From NCBI GenBank assembly GCA_024867545.1, contig JANFNE010000020.1, positions 682,001 to 746,000 on the forward strand: a stretch of DNA of 64,000 nt. The letters are read 5' to 3'. Origin of the DNA: Phytopythium helicoides. Its lineage: Eukaryota; Oomycota; Peronosporomycetes; Pythiales; Pythiaceae. How positions within the stretch are numbered: the stretch's first letter is position 1; each line of letters begins with the position of its first letter. Below the pieces are notes generated by a model. That model saw only the letters and a list, made by a program, of their open reading frames with translations. It was not told where the DNA came from and made no database searches. Position numbers and translations under genes: made by a program. Of this stretch, positions 10,636 through 20,255 are shown piece after piece.

Positions 10636-10654
10636 GGGCGGGGCTCCCTACTGG
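10614..10654 (+). promoter_or_regulatory. Programmed -1 ribosomal frameshift signal (gag/pol)
   Basis: The heptamer A AAA AAC sits at 10614-10620 exactly in the gag zero frame (codons TCA AAA AAC). An 8-nt spacer (10621-10628) follows, then a perfect 9-bp hairpin: CCAGTAGGG at 10629-10637, an 8-nt loop, CCCTACTGG at 10646-10654. Slipping back one base enters the pol frame at codon CGG 10620-10622. The loop GGGGC (10640-10644) could also pair with GCCCC at 10699-10703 to give a pseudoknot. Confidence 0.85.
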
Positions 10655-13600
10655 GCCCGACAAGAGGACTGTGAATGTTGTGGAGACACAGGACTCTGGC
10701 CCCGATGTGCATGAGGCACGTGCAGTTTCCACGAGGAGTGATGGAAGTGTCAGTCAGAGCACTGCTCTGATCATGCTCAAAGTTCATGTAGATGGTATTG
10801 AAACGCCTCTACGTGCTTTGGTTGACACTGGAGCGTCGAATAATTTTGTTCGAGCGAAAGTCGTGATCGGGAGTGACAAGACTCCTCACGATGCGACGAA
10901 AGATATGGTTGTTCGGTTGGCCAATGGGTCGACTGTGAAGATGCCTAAGCGAACCGTGCGCTTGGCAATCGAGTTTGAAGATTTCCGAGGCGAGGACGAT
11001 TTCATTCTCCTCGATCTCGATGACAAGTTTGACATCATCCTGGGCATGCCATGGTTGAAGCGTTACCAACCTCGCATTGACTGGATGAAGATGAAGATTT
11101 CCGTCGACAAGAGTGTCAACGAAGACCTGGGCTGCGTTGCAGCAGGTGAAGTGATTTGGGCGTATGCGTCTGTGGAAGATGCGTCGAATGGGACTCAGGA
11201 GTGCGATGGCCCCTCAATCCCACAAGACAAGCCCGAGACGACTACTGGAGGTGGAGCAGTCAGGCGCCAGAAAAAGACTGTCTCCTTTGCCATTGGTGAC
11301 GAGAAAGCTCGTCATGGCGTGAAGTGTGAAGATCCTTCCCAAGATATGAAGAAACCCGACGAAGAGAGTTTTCCGTCGTCAAGCATCCCTGATCAAGATG
11401 CGAGCCAAGGCGATGAAGGTGGTGACCCACAGAGAGGCATCACGAGCAGTTATGCGAACGTCGTGGTCTACGGTGAAGATGGTGACGTCGATGTGTTCCG
11501 TCACGTGAAGATTGAAAATCCTCCAAGTTCAGTCGAAGATTTGGTTTCCTTGCCCGTGATGAGCAAGAAGGCGCTTATGCGTAGCCTGGCGAAAGGCGAA
11601 ATTTCGCAGCTTTGTGCGATTGTTGAGGCAATCGACGAAGACCTCGTCAACACAGCATCGAGTGTGGATGCTGAAGTGTTGCACGAGAAGACACGGAAGG
11701 AGAGGTTCGAGGAGCAGTCATGGGATGCCCTCAAGGAGAACCCCGTGTATGAGCTTGTCCGGGAGTTTGAGGACATATTCCCCGACAAGGTGCCGGACGA
11801 ACTGCCGTTCGACAGAGGCATTCGTCATGAGATTGATGTACTTCCTGGCACGAAGTACTGTATCACTAGACAGTGGCCGTTGCCAAAGGAGCAAGTCGAT
11901 GCGATCGACGAGTTCTTTGCACAACGCGCAAAGGCTGGTCATGTGCGAGAGAGCAAGTCCCCGCACTGCAGCCCCACTTTCTGTGTGAAGAAGGCGACTG
12001 GCGGATGGCGCATCGTTCATGCTTTCAACAAGCTGAACGACGCAACCATTCCCGCTCAGACTCCGGTTCCACGCAAGGACATGATCCTTGATGGAATGGT
12101 TGGCAGCACCGTTTTCAGTGCGATCGATCTGAAGGATGGATTCTATCAGCTTCGAATGCGCGAAAGCGATGTCCCACTAACCGCAGTGAGTACCCCGAGT
12201 GGTATGCTGTGGGAATGGTTAGTGATGCCACAAGGACTGAAGAATGCACCTGCGACTTTCAATCGCATGGTCACGAATGTTCTTCGTCCTTTGCGAACAT
12301 TTGCACCAAGTTACTTTGACGATATATTCGTTCATAGTAAGGCCGTGGACGGAAGATCTGATGTTGATGTTCATCTTGGTCATCTTCGTCAAGTATTCCA
12401 GGTCATGCGTGAGAACAAGCTCTACGCAAACTTGAAGAAGTGCGTGTTCTTTGCCCCTGAGATTCCTGTTCTCGGTTGCTTTGTGGGAAAGAACGGTGTT
12501 CGAGTCGATCCGGAGAAGGTCAAAGCTATTGACGATTGGCCCGTGCCTCAGAATGTCAAACAGCTACGACAGTGGTTGGGTCTGGCCAACTACTTGCACA
12601 AGTACACGCGCAATTATGCAGCGTTAGTGCAGCCTCTCACACAACTGTTGAAGAAAGACGTTGAGTGGAAGTGGTCTGAAGATCACCAAGCGGCGTTCGA
12701 AGAAGTCAAGAGGAGTCTTCGTGAAGCTCCTGTGCTGGCTCTTCCGAACCACGACAAGCCTTTCCACGTCGTCTGTGATGCAAGCGACTATGCCATCGGT
12801 TGCGCTTTGATGCAACACGATGATGAGGGCCGAGAGCGAGTAGTGTCGTATCAATCACGACAACTCCGACCTGCAGAACGGAACTACCCAGTTCATGACA
12901 AGGAACTTCTTGCGATGAAGTATGCCTTAGTCAAGTTCCGTGTATACTTGCTTGGCGAGGAGCGCTTTTCGATCTACACAGATCATGCGTCGCTGCGAAC
13001 AGCGGTAAAGACTCCTCACTTGTCCCAAAGGATGGCTAGGTGGCTCTCCTTCTTTGCGGAGTACAACTTTGTTGTGCACTATAAGCCAGGCAAGATGAAC
13101 ATCCTAGCCGACGCCTTGTCAAGACGTCCGGACTATGATCCCAAGTCCAAGAACGAGGATACGGACGAAGCGTGTCGACTCTGCGAAGATGTTCAAGCGA
13201 TCGCAGTTCAAGCTTCAACTTCAGTGCGCGAAGACATCATCGAGGGATACAAGTCTGACGAGACCTGTCAGGACTTGCTCAAGTATTTCAAGAATCCCTC
13301 TGACAAGGCACTGCAAGGTCTCCCAGCACGAACAAGATCGCGCGTTCACCGCTTTCGAGTACACAATGGGTTGTTGTACTACGCGGTTGAAGATGGGGAT
13401 ACAGAACGAGTTGTTGTTCCCAACGATGAGGGTGTGCGTCATCGACTCTTGTATGAGTATCATGACAGCCCTTCGGGTGGTCATCTCGGACGAGAGAAGA
13501 CATTTCTCAGGCTTTCCCGAGATTACTACTGGCCACACATGTACAAGTGGGTTCGCAAGTATGTGAAGACCTGTGAGATCTGCCAGCGAGTGAAGCCTTC

Positions 13601-15350
13601 AGGCTCCACGCAGGCCCCACTTCGTTCATTGCCTGTCCCCCAGGACAGTTGGAGGTCCGTGAGCATGGATTTTATATTCGGACTTCCACGAGACAAGCAC
13701 CGCAGGAATGGGATCCTGGTGTTTGTGGACCGATTCAGCAAGATGGTCCATCTTGCTCCTGTTTCGGACAAGATCTCAGCCGAGAAGACAGCCAAGGTCT
13801 TTTTGGATGTGGTATTCCGTTTGCATGGCTTGCCAACTGAGATCGTGTCAGACCGTGACACCCGCTTCACATCCAAGTTTTGGCGCGCATTGTTCAAATT
13901 GTTGGGCACCAAGCTGTCCATGTCAACAGCGGCGCACCCTGAAACGGACGGTCAAACGGAACGAGTGAATCGTGTCCTTGAAGACGTACTGCGTAGTTAC
14001 GCTACGTCATTTGGAGAGTGGAGTGAATTTCTCCCTCTCTGCGAGTTTGCGTTGAACAATTCCACGCATGTCTCGACGGGTCACTCCCCATTCTGTGTGA
14101 ACTACGGTCTCCATCCGAGAGTACCAGCGTCACTAGTGGGAGAGGTCTCTACCTTAAGTGGGGGAGGGACTACGGCGAATGACAATACGCCGCAGTCAGA
14201 TGATGACCTGAATGCTGCTATCGAGTTCAATGCCAATTTTGAATCGATGAAACCGTTAGATAAGCTAACTGGTCGCGAGAAGCAGCTAGTCGATGACTTT
14301 GTTGTGCGGAGACAAGCCGTTGTGAGGTTTGTTCGAGACGCAATCGCACAGGCTCAGGATCTGCAAAAGCAAAACGCAGACAAGAGTGGAAGGAAGAACA
14401 AGCAATCTTTCAAGGTCAATGATCTTGTATTGCTTAGTTCGGCGAACCTGTCTGAATATGCAGTGTCCAACCTGGGAAGTTCAAAACTTTTGCCAAGGTT
14501 CATTGGACCGCTCACGGTGGTGAAATGCAATGGTGATGCCTACACACTAGACATCCCAACGAGCATGCGTCTGCACCCAACGTTTTACGTGGGCAGACTA
14601 AAGCCTTACCTTCCAAGTGGGTCCGCAGACCCTAGTGAGCCTTGCGCGAGTGATCCATACGATCATGAAGTTGCTCCATTTGGTGGCGAAGAGTCTTCAA
14701 CTCATCGTCATGGAGCATCTTCTCGGCATAGAGGCGCTGAAGCACATCGAAGGACTCCTCCTTCACTGCTTCCAACGCAAGAAGGCGAGATTGGTACTCC
14801 TTACGAAGTACCTCGAGTGCAGTCCCTGCCTCCTCCACAGAGCGAAGCAGACGCTCATGGAATGCCTCTCGAGCCTTCTGAGTCTTCTGGAGTCGCTCAA
14901 GTTCGGCCTGAACTTGCTCGAACCGTTGCTCAAAACGGGACTCCAATGCCGAACGCTGGGCTGGACCATCGGACAGCGAGTCAAGTATTGACTCCTGCTC
15001 CTTCAGCTGGTCCTCGAGGCTGTCGCACCGGTCAGCGAGAACCGCGTCGCGAACTTCCAGTGCCTCGATCTGCGCACGATGAGCACTCTTCCACTTCCAG
15101 AGCCGCTCGATCGTTTTCGCGTTCAGCCCCACCTCCTCTGATCGATCATCAGGGAGAGCATCGATGGATCGTGGAGTCGATTGTTGGTCACGAGGACCGA
15201 CAGACTCGTGGGAAGAAGCGGTTGACTCGTCAACGCTTCTATCGAGTTCGGTGGCGCGGCTACCCACCGAGTTCGGACACGTGGGAACCGAGACAGACCC
15301 TTGAGTCTGATATTCCCGACGTGGTCCGCAGCTACGAGGCAAGCTTGTAG
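10620..15350 (+). CDS. pol: Pol polyprotein (PR-RT-RNase H-IN-chromodomain)
   Basis: The frame is open from 10473, but translation most likely enters at 10620 by -1 frameshift, giving about 1576 pol residues. In order: aspartic protease with the active site VDTGASNNF (10821 on); reverse transcriptase with YFDD at 12312; RNase H (HVVCDASDYAIGCALMQ, then TDHASL); integrase with the HHCC zinc domain (HDSPSGGHLG...CEICQ) and the DDE core (SMDFIFG; VSDRDTRFTSKFW; the Glu in TDGQTERVNR). There follows a Pro/Ser/His-rich linker and a C-terminal chromodomain (about 15155-15350; RFYRVRWRGYPPSSDTWEP with the aromatic residues). Chromodomains steer integration to modified chromatin. No stops or frameshifts are seen. 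Confidence 0.95.
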   Translation, partial: RERPVGAGLPTGPDKRTVNVVETQDSGPDVHEARAVSTRSDGSVSQSTALIMLKVHVDGIETPLRALVDTGASNNFVRAKVVIGSDKTPHDATKDMVVRLANGSTVKMPKRTVRLAIEFEDFRGEDDFILLDLDDKFDIILGMPWLKRYQPRIDWMKMKISVDKSVNEDLGCVAAGEVIWAYASVEDASNGTQECDGPSIPQDKPETTTGGGAVRRQKKTVSFAIGDEKARHGVKCEDPSQDMKKPDEESFPSSSIPDQDASQGDEGGDPQRGITSSYANVVVYGEDGDVDVFRHVKIENPPSSVEDLVSLPVMSKKALMRSLAKGEISQLCAIVEAIDEDLVNTASSVDAEVLHEKTRKERFEEQSWDALKENPVYELVREFEDIFPDKVPDELPFDRGIRHEIDVLPGTKYCITRQWPLPKEQVDAIDEFFAQRAKAGHVRESKSPHCSPTFCVKKATGGWRIVHAFNKLNDATIPAQTPVPRKDMILDGMVGSTVFSAIDLKDGFYQLRMRESDVPLTAVSTPSGMLWEWLVMPQGLKNAPATFNRMVTNVLRPLRTFAPSYFDDIFVHSKAVDGRSDVDVHLGHLRQVFQVMRENKLYANLKKCVFFAPEIPVLGCFVGKNGVRVDPEKVKAIDDWPVPQNVKQLRQWLGLANYLHKYTRNYAALVQPLTQLLKKDVEWKWSEDHQAAFEEVKRSLREAPVLALPNHDKPFHVVCDASDYAIGCALMQHDDEGRERVVSYQSRQLRPAERNYPVHDKELLAMKYALVKFRVYLLGEERFSIYTDHASLRTAVKTPHLSQRMARWLSFFAEYNFVVHYKPGKMNILADALSRRPDYDPKSKNEDTDEACRLCEDVQAIAVQASTSVREDIIEGYKSDETCQDLLKYFKNPSDKALQGLPARTRSRVHRFRVHNGLLYYAVEDGDTERVVVPNDEGVRHRLLYEYHDSPSGGHLGREKTFLRLSRDYYWPHMYKWVRKYVKTCEICQRVKPSGSTQAPLRSLPVPQDSWRSVSMDFIFGLPRDKHRRNGILVFVDRFSKMVHLAPVSDKISAEKTAKVFLDVVFRLHGLPTEIVSDRDTRFTSKFWRALFKLLGTKLSMSTAAHPETDGQTERVNRVLEDVLRSYATSFGEWSEFLPLCEFALNNSTHVSTGHSPFCVNYGLHPRVPASLVGEVSTLSGGGTTANDNTPQSDDDLNAAIEFNANFESMKPLDKLTGREKQLVDDFVVRRQAVVRFVRDAIAQAQDLQKQNADKSGRKNKQSFKVNDLVLLSSANLSEYAVSNLGSSKLLPRFIGPLTVVKCNGDAYTLDIPTSMRLHPTFYVGRLKPYLPSGSADPSEPCASDPYDHEVAPFGGEESSTHRHGASSRHRGAEAHRRTPPSLLPTQEGEIGTPYEVPRVQSLPPPQSEADAHGMPLEPSESSGVAQVRPELARTVAQNGTPMPNAGLDHRTASQVLTPAPSAGPRGCRTGQREPRRELPVPRSAHDEHSSTSRAARSFSRSAPPPLIDHQGEHRWIVESIVGHEDRQTRGKKRLTRQRFYRVRWRGYPPSSDTWEPRQTLESDIPDVVRSYEASL

Positions 15351-15666
15351 CGTCGCTGGAGACGCTACCGCGACGAAGGCCATGGGCTGCCTTGTCGTGA
15401 CTTGGAGTCTTGCTGAGCAAGCGCTCCATCTTGCCCTCGTTCTCAAGGCGAACAAAGGCTCGCCAAGAGTCTGCCTTGGCTGTGATAGGTTGGTCCGGAT
15501 CATCGCGATTGTTGATCCGACGCCAACGGAAGAACCGCTCCTTATAGTACTCTGTGTCTCCCACCCGACGGCGGATGGAAGTCACATCGAAGAGTTCTGG
15601 AGCCCGGCGCTGGTGCTTGCGCACTGCGGGTTCTTCGAGAGATGCTTGGTCACTTGATCGCTTCAT
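14632..15666 (-). CDS. Antisense ORF in the chromovirus, coiled-coil protein
   Basis: A 344-codon ORF starting at an ATG (15664-15666), running opposite to pol and overlapping its last ~720 bases, including the chromodomain. Residues about 190-340 form an almost unbroken heptad pattern (for example LEDQLKEQESILDSLSDG, VQAELERLQKTQKAREAF, LRKEYQSRLLALEAVKEE), which is far more protein-like than the Ser/Pro/His-rich plus-strand linker opposite. The N-terminal part is basic with an aromatic cluster (YYKERFFRWRRINN) and a loose likeness to chromo-type folds. 316 bases of it lie beyond the pol stop. Function unknown. It could be real, or chance openness caused by a repetitive codon pattern. Confidence 0.55.
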   Translation of the reverse strand: MKRSSDQASLEEPAVRKHQRRAPELFDVTSIRRRVGDTEYYKERFFRWRRINNRDDPDQPITAKADSWRAFVRLENEGKMERLLSKTPSHDKAAHGLRRGSVSSDATSLPRSCGPRREYQTQGSVSVPTCPNSVGSRATELDRSVDESTASSHESVGPRDQQSTPRSIDALPDDRSEEVGLNAKTIERLWKWKSAHRAQIEALEVRDAVLADRCDSLEDQLKEQESILDSLSDGPAQRSALESRFEQRFEQVQAELERLQKTQKAREAFHERLLRSVEEAGTALEVLRKEYQSRLLALEAVKEESFDVLQRLYAEKMLHDDELKTLRHQMEQLHDRMDHSRKAH

Positions 15667-15718
15667 AGCGGTTTCGAAAGTGAGTCAAGCACCCCAAAGA
15701 GAGCGAGTGGTCGCTACT

Positions 15719-15733
15719 TTAAGGGGGGGATGA
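15719..15733 (+). other. Polypurine tract
   Basis: The run TTAAGGGGGGGATGA lies immediately before the 3' LTR and would prime plus-strand DNA synthesis. Confidence 0.85.
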
Positions 15734-16345
15734 TGTAATGGGCCCCATGTCCATTACATGACACAATCTGGTCACAGATTGGTGTCTGTGACAGCAGACT
15801 GGTGTCTGTGGCAGCAGACTGGTGTGAGACACACTCACGGGAGCAATCAATGATTGCGACCGCACGGAATGTTCTCGAAGCATTCTCGAGTGCTCTCTGC
15901 ACACGTGTCTCTGTGCATGAAGATGGTTCCTGCTGGATTTCTCTCTAGTGACGAAGCCGACGTGTCATTGTGGGTACATGTTCGTGGTTTCAACCAATCA
16001 CAACGTGCCACGTGGCGGGAGAGAGGTTCTTTGTTGAAGAACCCGAAGCTCAAGTTCAAGTTCAAGTTGGAGAACATTCTCCTGGTCCAAGCTTCAAGTT
16101 CAACCTGATTCAACCCAAGGTTTTATATTGCATTTGTAGGTTGATTGCATTTAACCCCATAGGACCCTAGTGGTTTTATGCTCGTAGGATTCAGGAACCA
16201 TAAGCTTTTCAATTCAGTTGCAAATTTGCCGCCTTCATCTCAAGTCTCCCTCCTCCTCCCTCCAAGTCGGGAGAGGCCAAGTCTTCCTCAAGCGCAAGCG
16301 TGTGTGCCGTGTTTTGGGGACTGTCGTGGACAGCGCCCCATTACA
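15734..16345 (+). repeat. 3' LTR of the chromovirus
   Basis: 612 bp, matching the 5' LTR with one visible difference. It is followed by the second CGGTT target duplication at 16346-16350. Confidence 0.97.
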
Positions 16346-17928
16346 CGGTTCCTTTTGCGTGATCAAGGAGGAAAGCGATTCCCATCGCAGTAGTGTGCAT
16401 GTTATTCCACCGATCTCTGATGAGTCTCAGCACCTCATTGCGAGCTCGTGCGTATCGCTGGGAGACTCGACGTCGGTATACGTGGTGGCTTCATAACTCG
16501 CCAAAGAGATGGTAGATCATGGAGGAGCAGCAATTCTCACTCTCAAAACTGGCCAATTTCTTGTTTATGGGCTCAATTAGCAGCAGAACTTCGCTAGCGT
16601 CGTCCCAGAAAGTCTCGTCACCAAAAATTGCCTCGGCTGCAGCAAGTTTTTCCTGGTTTTGCTCGTTTTCCGATATCGTGTCAGCAATTCGTCATCAGAA
16701 AAAGTAAGTTTGATGGCTGGTTTGCTGTTGACCACCGAGAGGATGCATGACTCAACTGAAAACCAACGCGTTGCTGCAGGGAGTTTAAGTCCGTGACGTT
16801 GCTCACCGACACGTTGATTTTGCTTTACTCGTGGAGTAGAGCACTTCTTTTTTCACAAACTTGCTCAGCAAAGTGGCATCTGCTTTGATGCGCTTAAAAA
16901 AAGCTGAGTTTGAAAATGTCAGCTACGAGCAGATTCATGACGTGTGTTGCGCACCCATTGCCAAAAACATGCCCCATTTTACGCTCTAAGATATCCTGCA
17001 TCCCGATCATGTTCGAAGCATTGTCAGACAGAATTCCAGCGACACGTTGAGGCCTGAGTCGGCTCTCGATGTCAGTGGCCACCTTCATCATCTCGTCTGC
17101 CATGTACGCTGATGTGTGTTGGTTGGATCCAGTAGCAACCGATCTCCAAAACGCAGGCTTCATTACAGGTGAAGTGATAACGAAATTAATGATGTTTTCG
17201 TTATTTGGATCAGACCAGCCGTCGGTGATGATTGAAACGTAGTCAGAGCGCTTGAGATCTTGTAGCACGAGCGTCAACTCCTCGTTGTAAACATGGTCGA
17301 GCAATGCATTTACCAGTCTATCACGAGACGGAAACACATATCCAGGGCAAAGCGCAAAAATGAACGCACGGAACCTCGCGTTCTCAACGAGACGAAACGG
17401 ATTCCCAGTAGAGTAGATGAATTTTGCTAGCAGAATTTGAAGCTGAAGAATCTCTTCCTGGGTCAGTACAGATTGCACCTCACAAACTCCGCACGTGCAA
17501 GGGCAGCAGCACTCTCGGTCGCCGTTGTCTCGGGTGTCACTAGATTGCCGCTTGTTGGGCGGTAGATCGTCCGCATACGAGAGGTACGGCGTCATCAGTC
17601 TGACTTTCACGCTAGCAGCGTCGTCCTCTTCATCAGAATAGGGCTTGAGCTCGTCGTCGCTGTTGAATGAGTTGTATTCCTCGTCGTCTACCGCTTCATC
17701 AGTTTTCGCTGGGTGAGTTCCGTGTTGCTTGATGTCAGACATGTTACTCCAATCATCATCGTTGAGGTCTTCCTCATCATCGGAGATGTCGTTATAGGCT
17801 TTCTTGGTGACGAAACGGAAAGGGTGCTTTTCGTCGAGGAATGCGCAAACACGAGCATTCCAGACGTCAAAGTTACTCACTCCCGTTTGACGGGGAAAGT
17901 CTACGCTAGAGGCTTGACTTGGGCTCAT
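16346..17928 (-). pseudogene. hAT transposase, N-terminal and central part
   Basis: The minus-strand ORF 17928-16894 (344 codons) starts with MSPSQASSVDFPRQ, carries a long acidic stretch, a Cys-rich CCCPCTCGVCEVQ segment, then the hAT catalytic core (SIITDGWSDPNNENIINFVI, GILSDNASNM, GCATHVMNLLVADI). It breaks at a T-run near 16899; similarity continues in another frame (KRIKADATLLSKFVKKEV) with more frame changes and stops to 16346. The frame at 16346 continues in phase into 8809, showing that one hAT gene was split by the retrotransposon. I could not identify hAT terminal inverted repeats. Confidence 0.85.
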
Positions 17929-18242
17929 AACATGTGGACGCTGGAGGATGATGAGAGGACGACTGAAGAGCAGAAGAGAGGGTAAAAGAAGAAGTGAATT
18001 AATTTTACCGGCCTTGCGGATGTCCTCGAGTACCAGCCATTCATTCCAAATTTATAACGTATTGCAGGAGCATGTGTAAAGACACGGAAGTGAATGGCGC
18101 AAACTCCAGTTGTCAAGTCGACACAGTGACACCAATAAAGTCACCCAACACATACATACCCATGGAGCGCTGCCACTTGCTACTGTGCATGTCTTCAACA
18201 CGCGCACATGTATCGGCGCGGAGGACCGCGAAATGTGTTACT

Positions 18243-18275
18243 ACATCTGAACATCTGAACATCTGAACATCTGAA
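18243..18275 (+). repeat. Short tandem repeat (ACATCTGA)4 in array unit 1
   Basis: Four head-to-tail 8-bp copies, present at the same place in every array unit. Confidence 0.85.
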
Positions 18276-18408
18276 CCTTGAATTGCTCGACCAGTTGGCT
18301 GGTCGTGTTGGTTCTGTACTACTTCTCGTTCTGCGACTGCTTGGTGTCCTTCTTACTCGACTCCCCCTTGCTTTCACTTCGGTTTGCACCAACCAACCAT
18401 GTGTGACT

Positions 18409-18448
18409 GGCACCTCGACAAAAAGTCTTTGTGGTGCCTTTTGTCGAG
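18409..18448 (+). other. Alternative hairpins in the array unit
   Basis: CTCGACAAAA (18414-18423) pairs perfectly with TTTTGTCGAG (18439-18448) across a 15-nt loop. The neighbouring GGCAC (18409-18413) pairs with GTGCC (18434-18438), which lies in that loop, so the two stems interleave. The same sequence recurs in all units. Whether it is transcribed is unknown. Confidence 0.6.
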
Positions 18449-18740
18449 TCCAGTTTTTGTCTCTTTTTGTCTTTCTTTCTTTTCGTTTCTTTTCTGTTTC
18501 TTCTCTGTTTCTTTTTTTTTCCTTTATTGGTTGGTTGGTTGGCTGGTTCGAGTTTGATTGTAACGAGTGTTGCTCCATTTGTGTGATTGATTGGTAATTT
18601 CTGGGTGGGGAAAGGCTGTCCCTCGGATCTCCGGATCAATCGCGGTGCGTGTGTGAAGGAAAGGAATGGTGGTGACAGTCGGTAGGTGTGTTGTAAAATG
18701 TAGCATAATGGGCCGGTGGGGATCGAGCGCCCGTCGATGG

Positions 18741-18744
18741 AAAA
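18741..18744 (-). terminator. Likely pol III terminator of tRNA copy 1
   Basis: The first run of four T on the transcribed strand lies 48 nt past the tRNA 3' end. Only three T occur closer (CTTTG). The same spacing holds in the other units. Confidence 0.45.
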
Positions 18745-18791
18745 GCTGCCAGCGGAACTGCAGAGAAGGGAGGACACCACACAAAGAGGAC

Positions 18792-18864
18792 CGCCCCCCG
18801 TGGGGCTCGAACCCACGACCACTGGCTTAAAAGGCCAGCGCTCTACCGACTGAGCTAGACGGGC
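18792..18864 (-). tRNA. tRNA-Lys(UUU), array copy 1
   Basis: 73 nt, intronless. Acceptor GCCCGTC pairs with GGGGGGC (one G-G mismatch and one U-G pair), discriminator G. The D arm is TAGCTCAGTCGGTAGAGC, the anticodon loop CTTTTAA has anticodon UUU, and the T arm is GTGGGTTCGAGCCCCAC. A- and B-box sequences match pol III consensus, and the D and T arms closely match known eukaryotic tRNA-Lys. Confidence 0.97.
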
Positions 18865-18889
18865 GCAGATTCGCTCATCACCGTGCACT

Positions 18890-18896
18890 TTCTATA
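18890..18896 (-). promoter_or_regulatory. TATA-like box upstream of tRNA copy 1
   Basis: GTATAGA on the minus strand about 30 bp before the tRNA 5' end, as seen upstream of some pol III genes. It is present in units 1-11 but absent from copy 12, whose 5' flank is different. Confidence 0.35.
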
Positions 18897-19046
18897 CACA
18901 CTCACATACACACTCACATACACACAAAACACAAACAAACAAACGACTAACAACACACTACGCATCACAAACACACACACAACATTCCGACACAACACAT
19001 ACATCATTTTACTCCACTTTCATTCACACCGTTCTTTCTTCACCAA

Positions 19047-19049
<3 letters not shown>

Positions 19050-19088
<39 letters not shown>
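19050..19088. repeat. (CA)n microsatellite of array unit 1
   Basis: 39 nt here. The matching tracts I measured are 67 nt in unit 2 (20186-20252), 75 nt in unit 5 (23624-23698) and 33 nt in unit 7 (25932-25964). It is the main source of unit length differences. Confidence 0.95.
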
Positions 19089-19091
<3 letters not shown>

Positions 19092-19927
19092 CGTCCACCT
19101 TTCAAAATCACTCAAAACTAAATAACCAAAACCAAACCAACACCATGGACCCACCATGAAACGAGCGCGCAAAATACCAACAACACACAGCACATCATAG
19201 TACACTACAAAAGAGGACAAAACGGCGACCTCCGTTCATAAAAGGAATAGATAACACATATCAATACAAATAAAGTACACCTAACACATACATACCCATG
19301 GAGCGCTGCCACTTGCTACTGTGCATGTCTTCAACACGCGCACATGTATCGGCGCGGAGGACCGCGAAATGTGTTACTACATCTGAACATCTGAACATCT
19401 GAACATCTGAACCTTGAATTGCTCGACCAGTTGGCTGGTCGTGTTGGTTCTGTACTACTTCTCGTTCTGCGACTGCTTGGTGTCCTTCTTACTCGACTCC
19501 CCCTTGCTTTCACTTCGGTTTGCGCCAACCAACCATGTGTGACTGGCACCTCGACAAAAAGTCTTTGTGGTGCCTTTTGTCGAGTCCAGTTTTTGTCTCT
19601 TTTTGTCTTTCTTTCTTTTCGTTTCTTTTCTGTTTCTTCTCTGTTTCTTTTTTTTTCCTTTATTGGTTGGTTGGTTGGCTGGTTCGAGTTTGATTGTAAC
19701 GAGTGTTGCTCCATTTGTGTGATTGATTGGTAATTTCTGGGTGGGGAAAGGCTGTCCCTCGGATCTCCGGATCAATCGCGGTGCGTGTGTGAAGGAAAGG
19801 AATGGTGGTGACAGTCGGTAGGTGTGTTGTAAAATGTAGCATAATGGGCCGGTGGGGATCGAGCGCCCGTCGATGGAAAAGCTGCCAGCGGAACTGCAGA
19901 GAAGGGAGGACACCACACAAAGAGGAC

Positions 19928-20000
19928 CGCCCCCCGTGGGGCTCGAACCCACGACCACTGGCTTAAAAGGCCAGCGCTCTACCGACTGAGCTAGACGGGC
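19928..20000 (-). tRNA. tRNA-Lys(UUU), array copy 2
   Basis: Sequence identical to copy 1, with the same flanks. Confidence 0.97.
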
Positions 20001-20182
20001 GCAGATTCGCTCATCACCGTGCACTTTCTATACACACTCACATACACACTCACATACACACAAAACACAAACAAACAAACGACTAACAACACACTACGCA
20101 TCACAAACACACACACAACATTCCGACACAACACATACATCATTTTACTCCACTTTCATTCACACCGTTCTTTCTTCACCAA

Positions 20183-20255
<73 letters not shown>

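Larger units (their letters stand above)
8810..16345 (+). mobile_element. Complete Ty3/gypsy LTR retrotransposon (chromovirus)
   Basis: A 7536-bp element with two 612-bp LTRs, a primer-binding site, gag, a pol in the -1 frame, a polypurine tract and a 5-bp target-site duplication CGGTT (8805-8809 and 16346-16350). The LTRs start TGTAAT and end ATTACA. The only difference I see between them is A/G at the seventh base, so insertion was recent. The pol order protease, reverse transcriptase, RNase H, integrase, plus a C-terminal chromodomain, places it in the chromovirus branch of Ty3/gypsy. It lies inside a hAT transposase gene. The pol frame is open throughout, so the copy may still be competent. 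Confidence 0.97.

Noticed and set aside
18541..18570. Second tRNA-like gene in the unit (GGTTCGAGTTT resembling a B box)
   Set aside because: No A box, acceptor stem or anticodon arm can be folded around it.
18319..18888. Minus-strand ORFs of 171-231 codons repeated in every array unit (with ARLAQSVERW and VVVGSSPTGG)
   Set aside because: They translate the tRNA gene itself and its flanks; this peptide is a well-known artefact of tRNA genes.
18883..19125. Plus-strand ORFs rich in Thr-His (THTHTH) in each unit
   Set aside because: They are translations of the (CA)n microsatellite and AC-rich flank, and vary in length with slippage.
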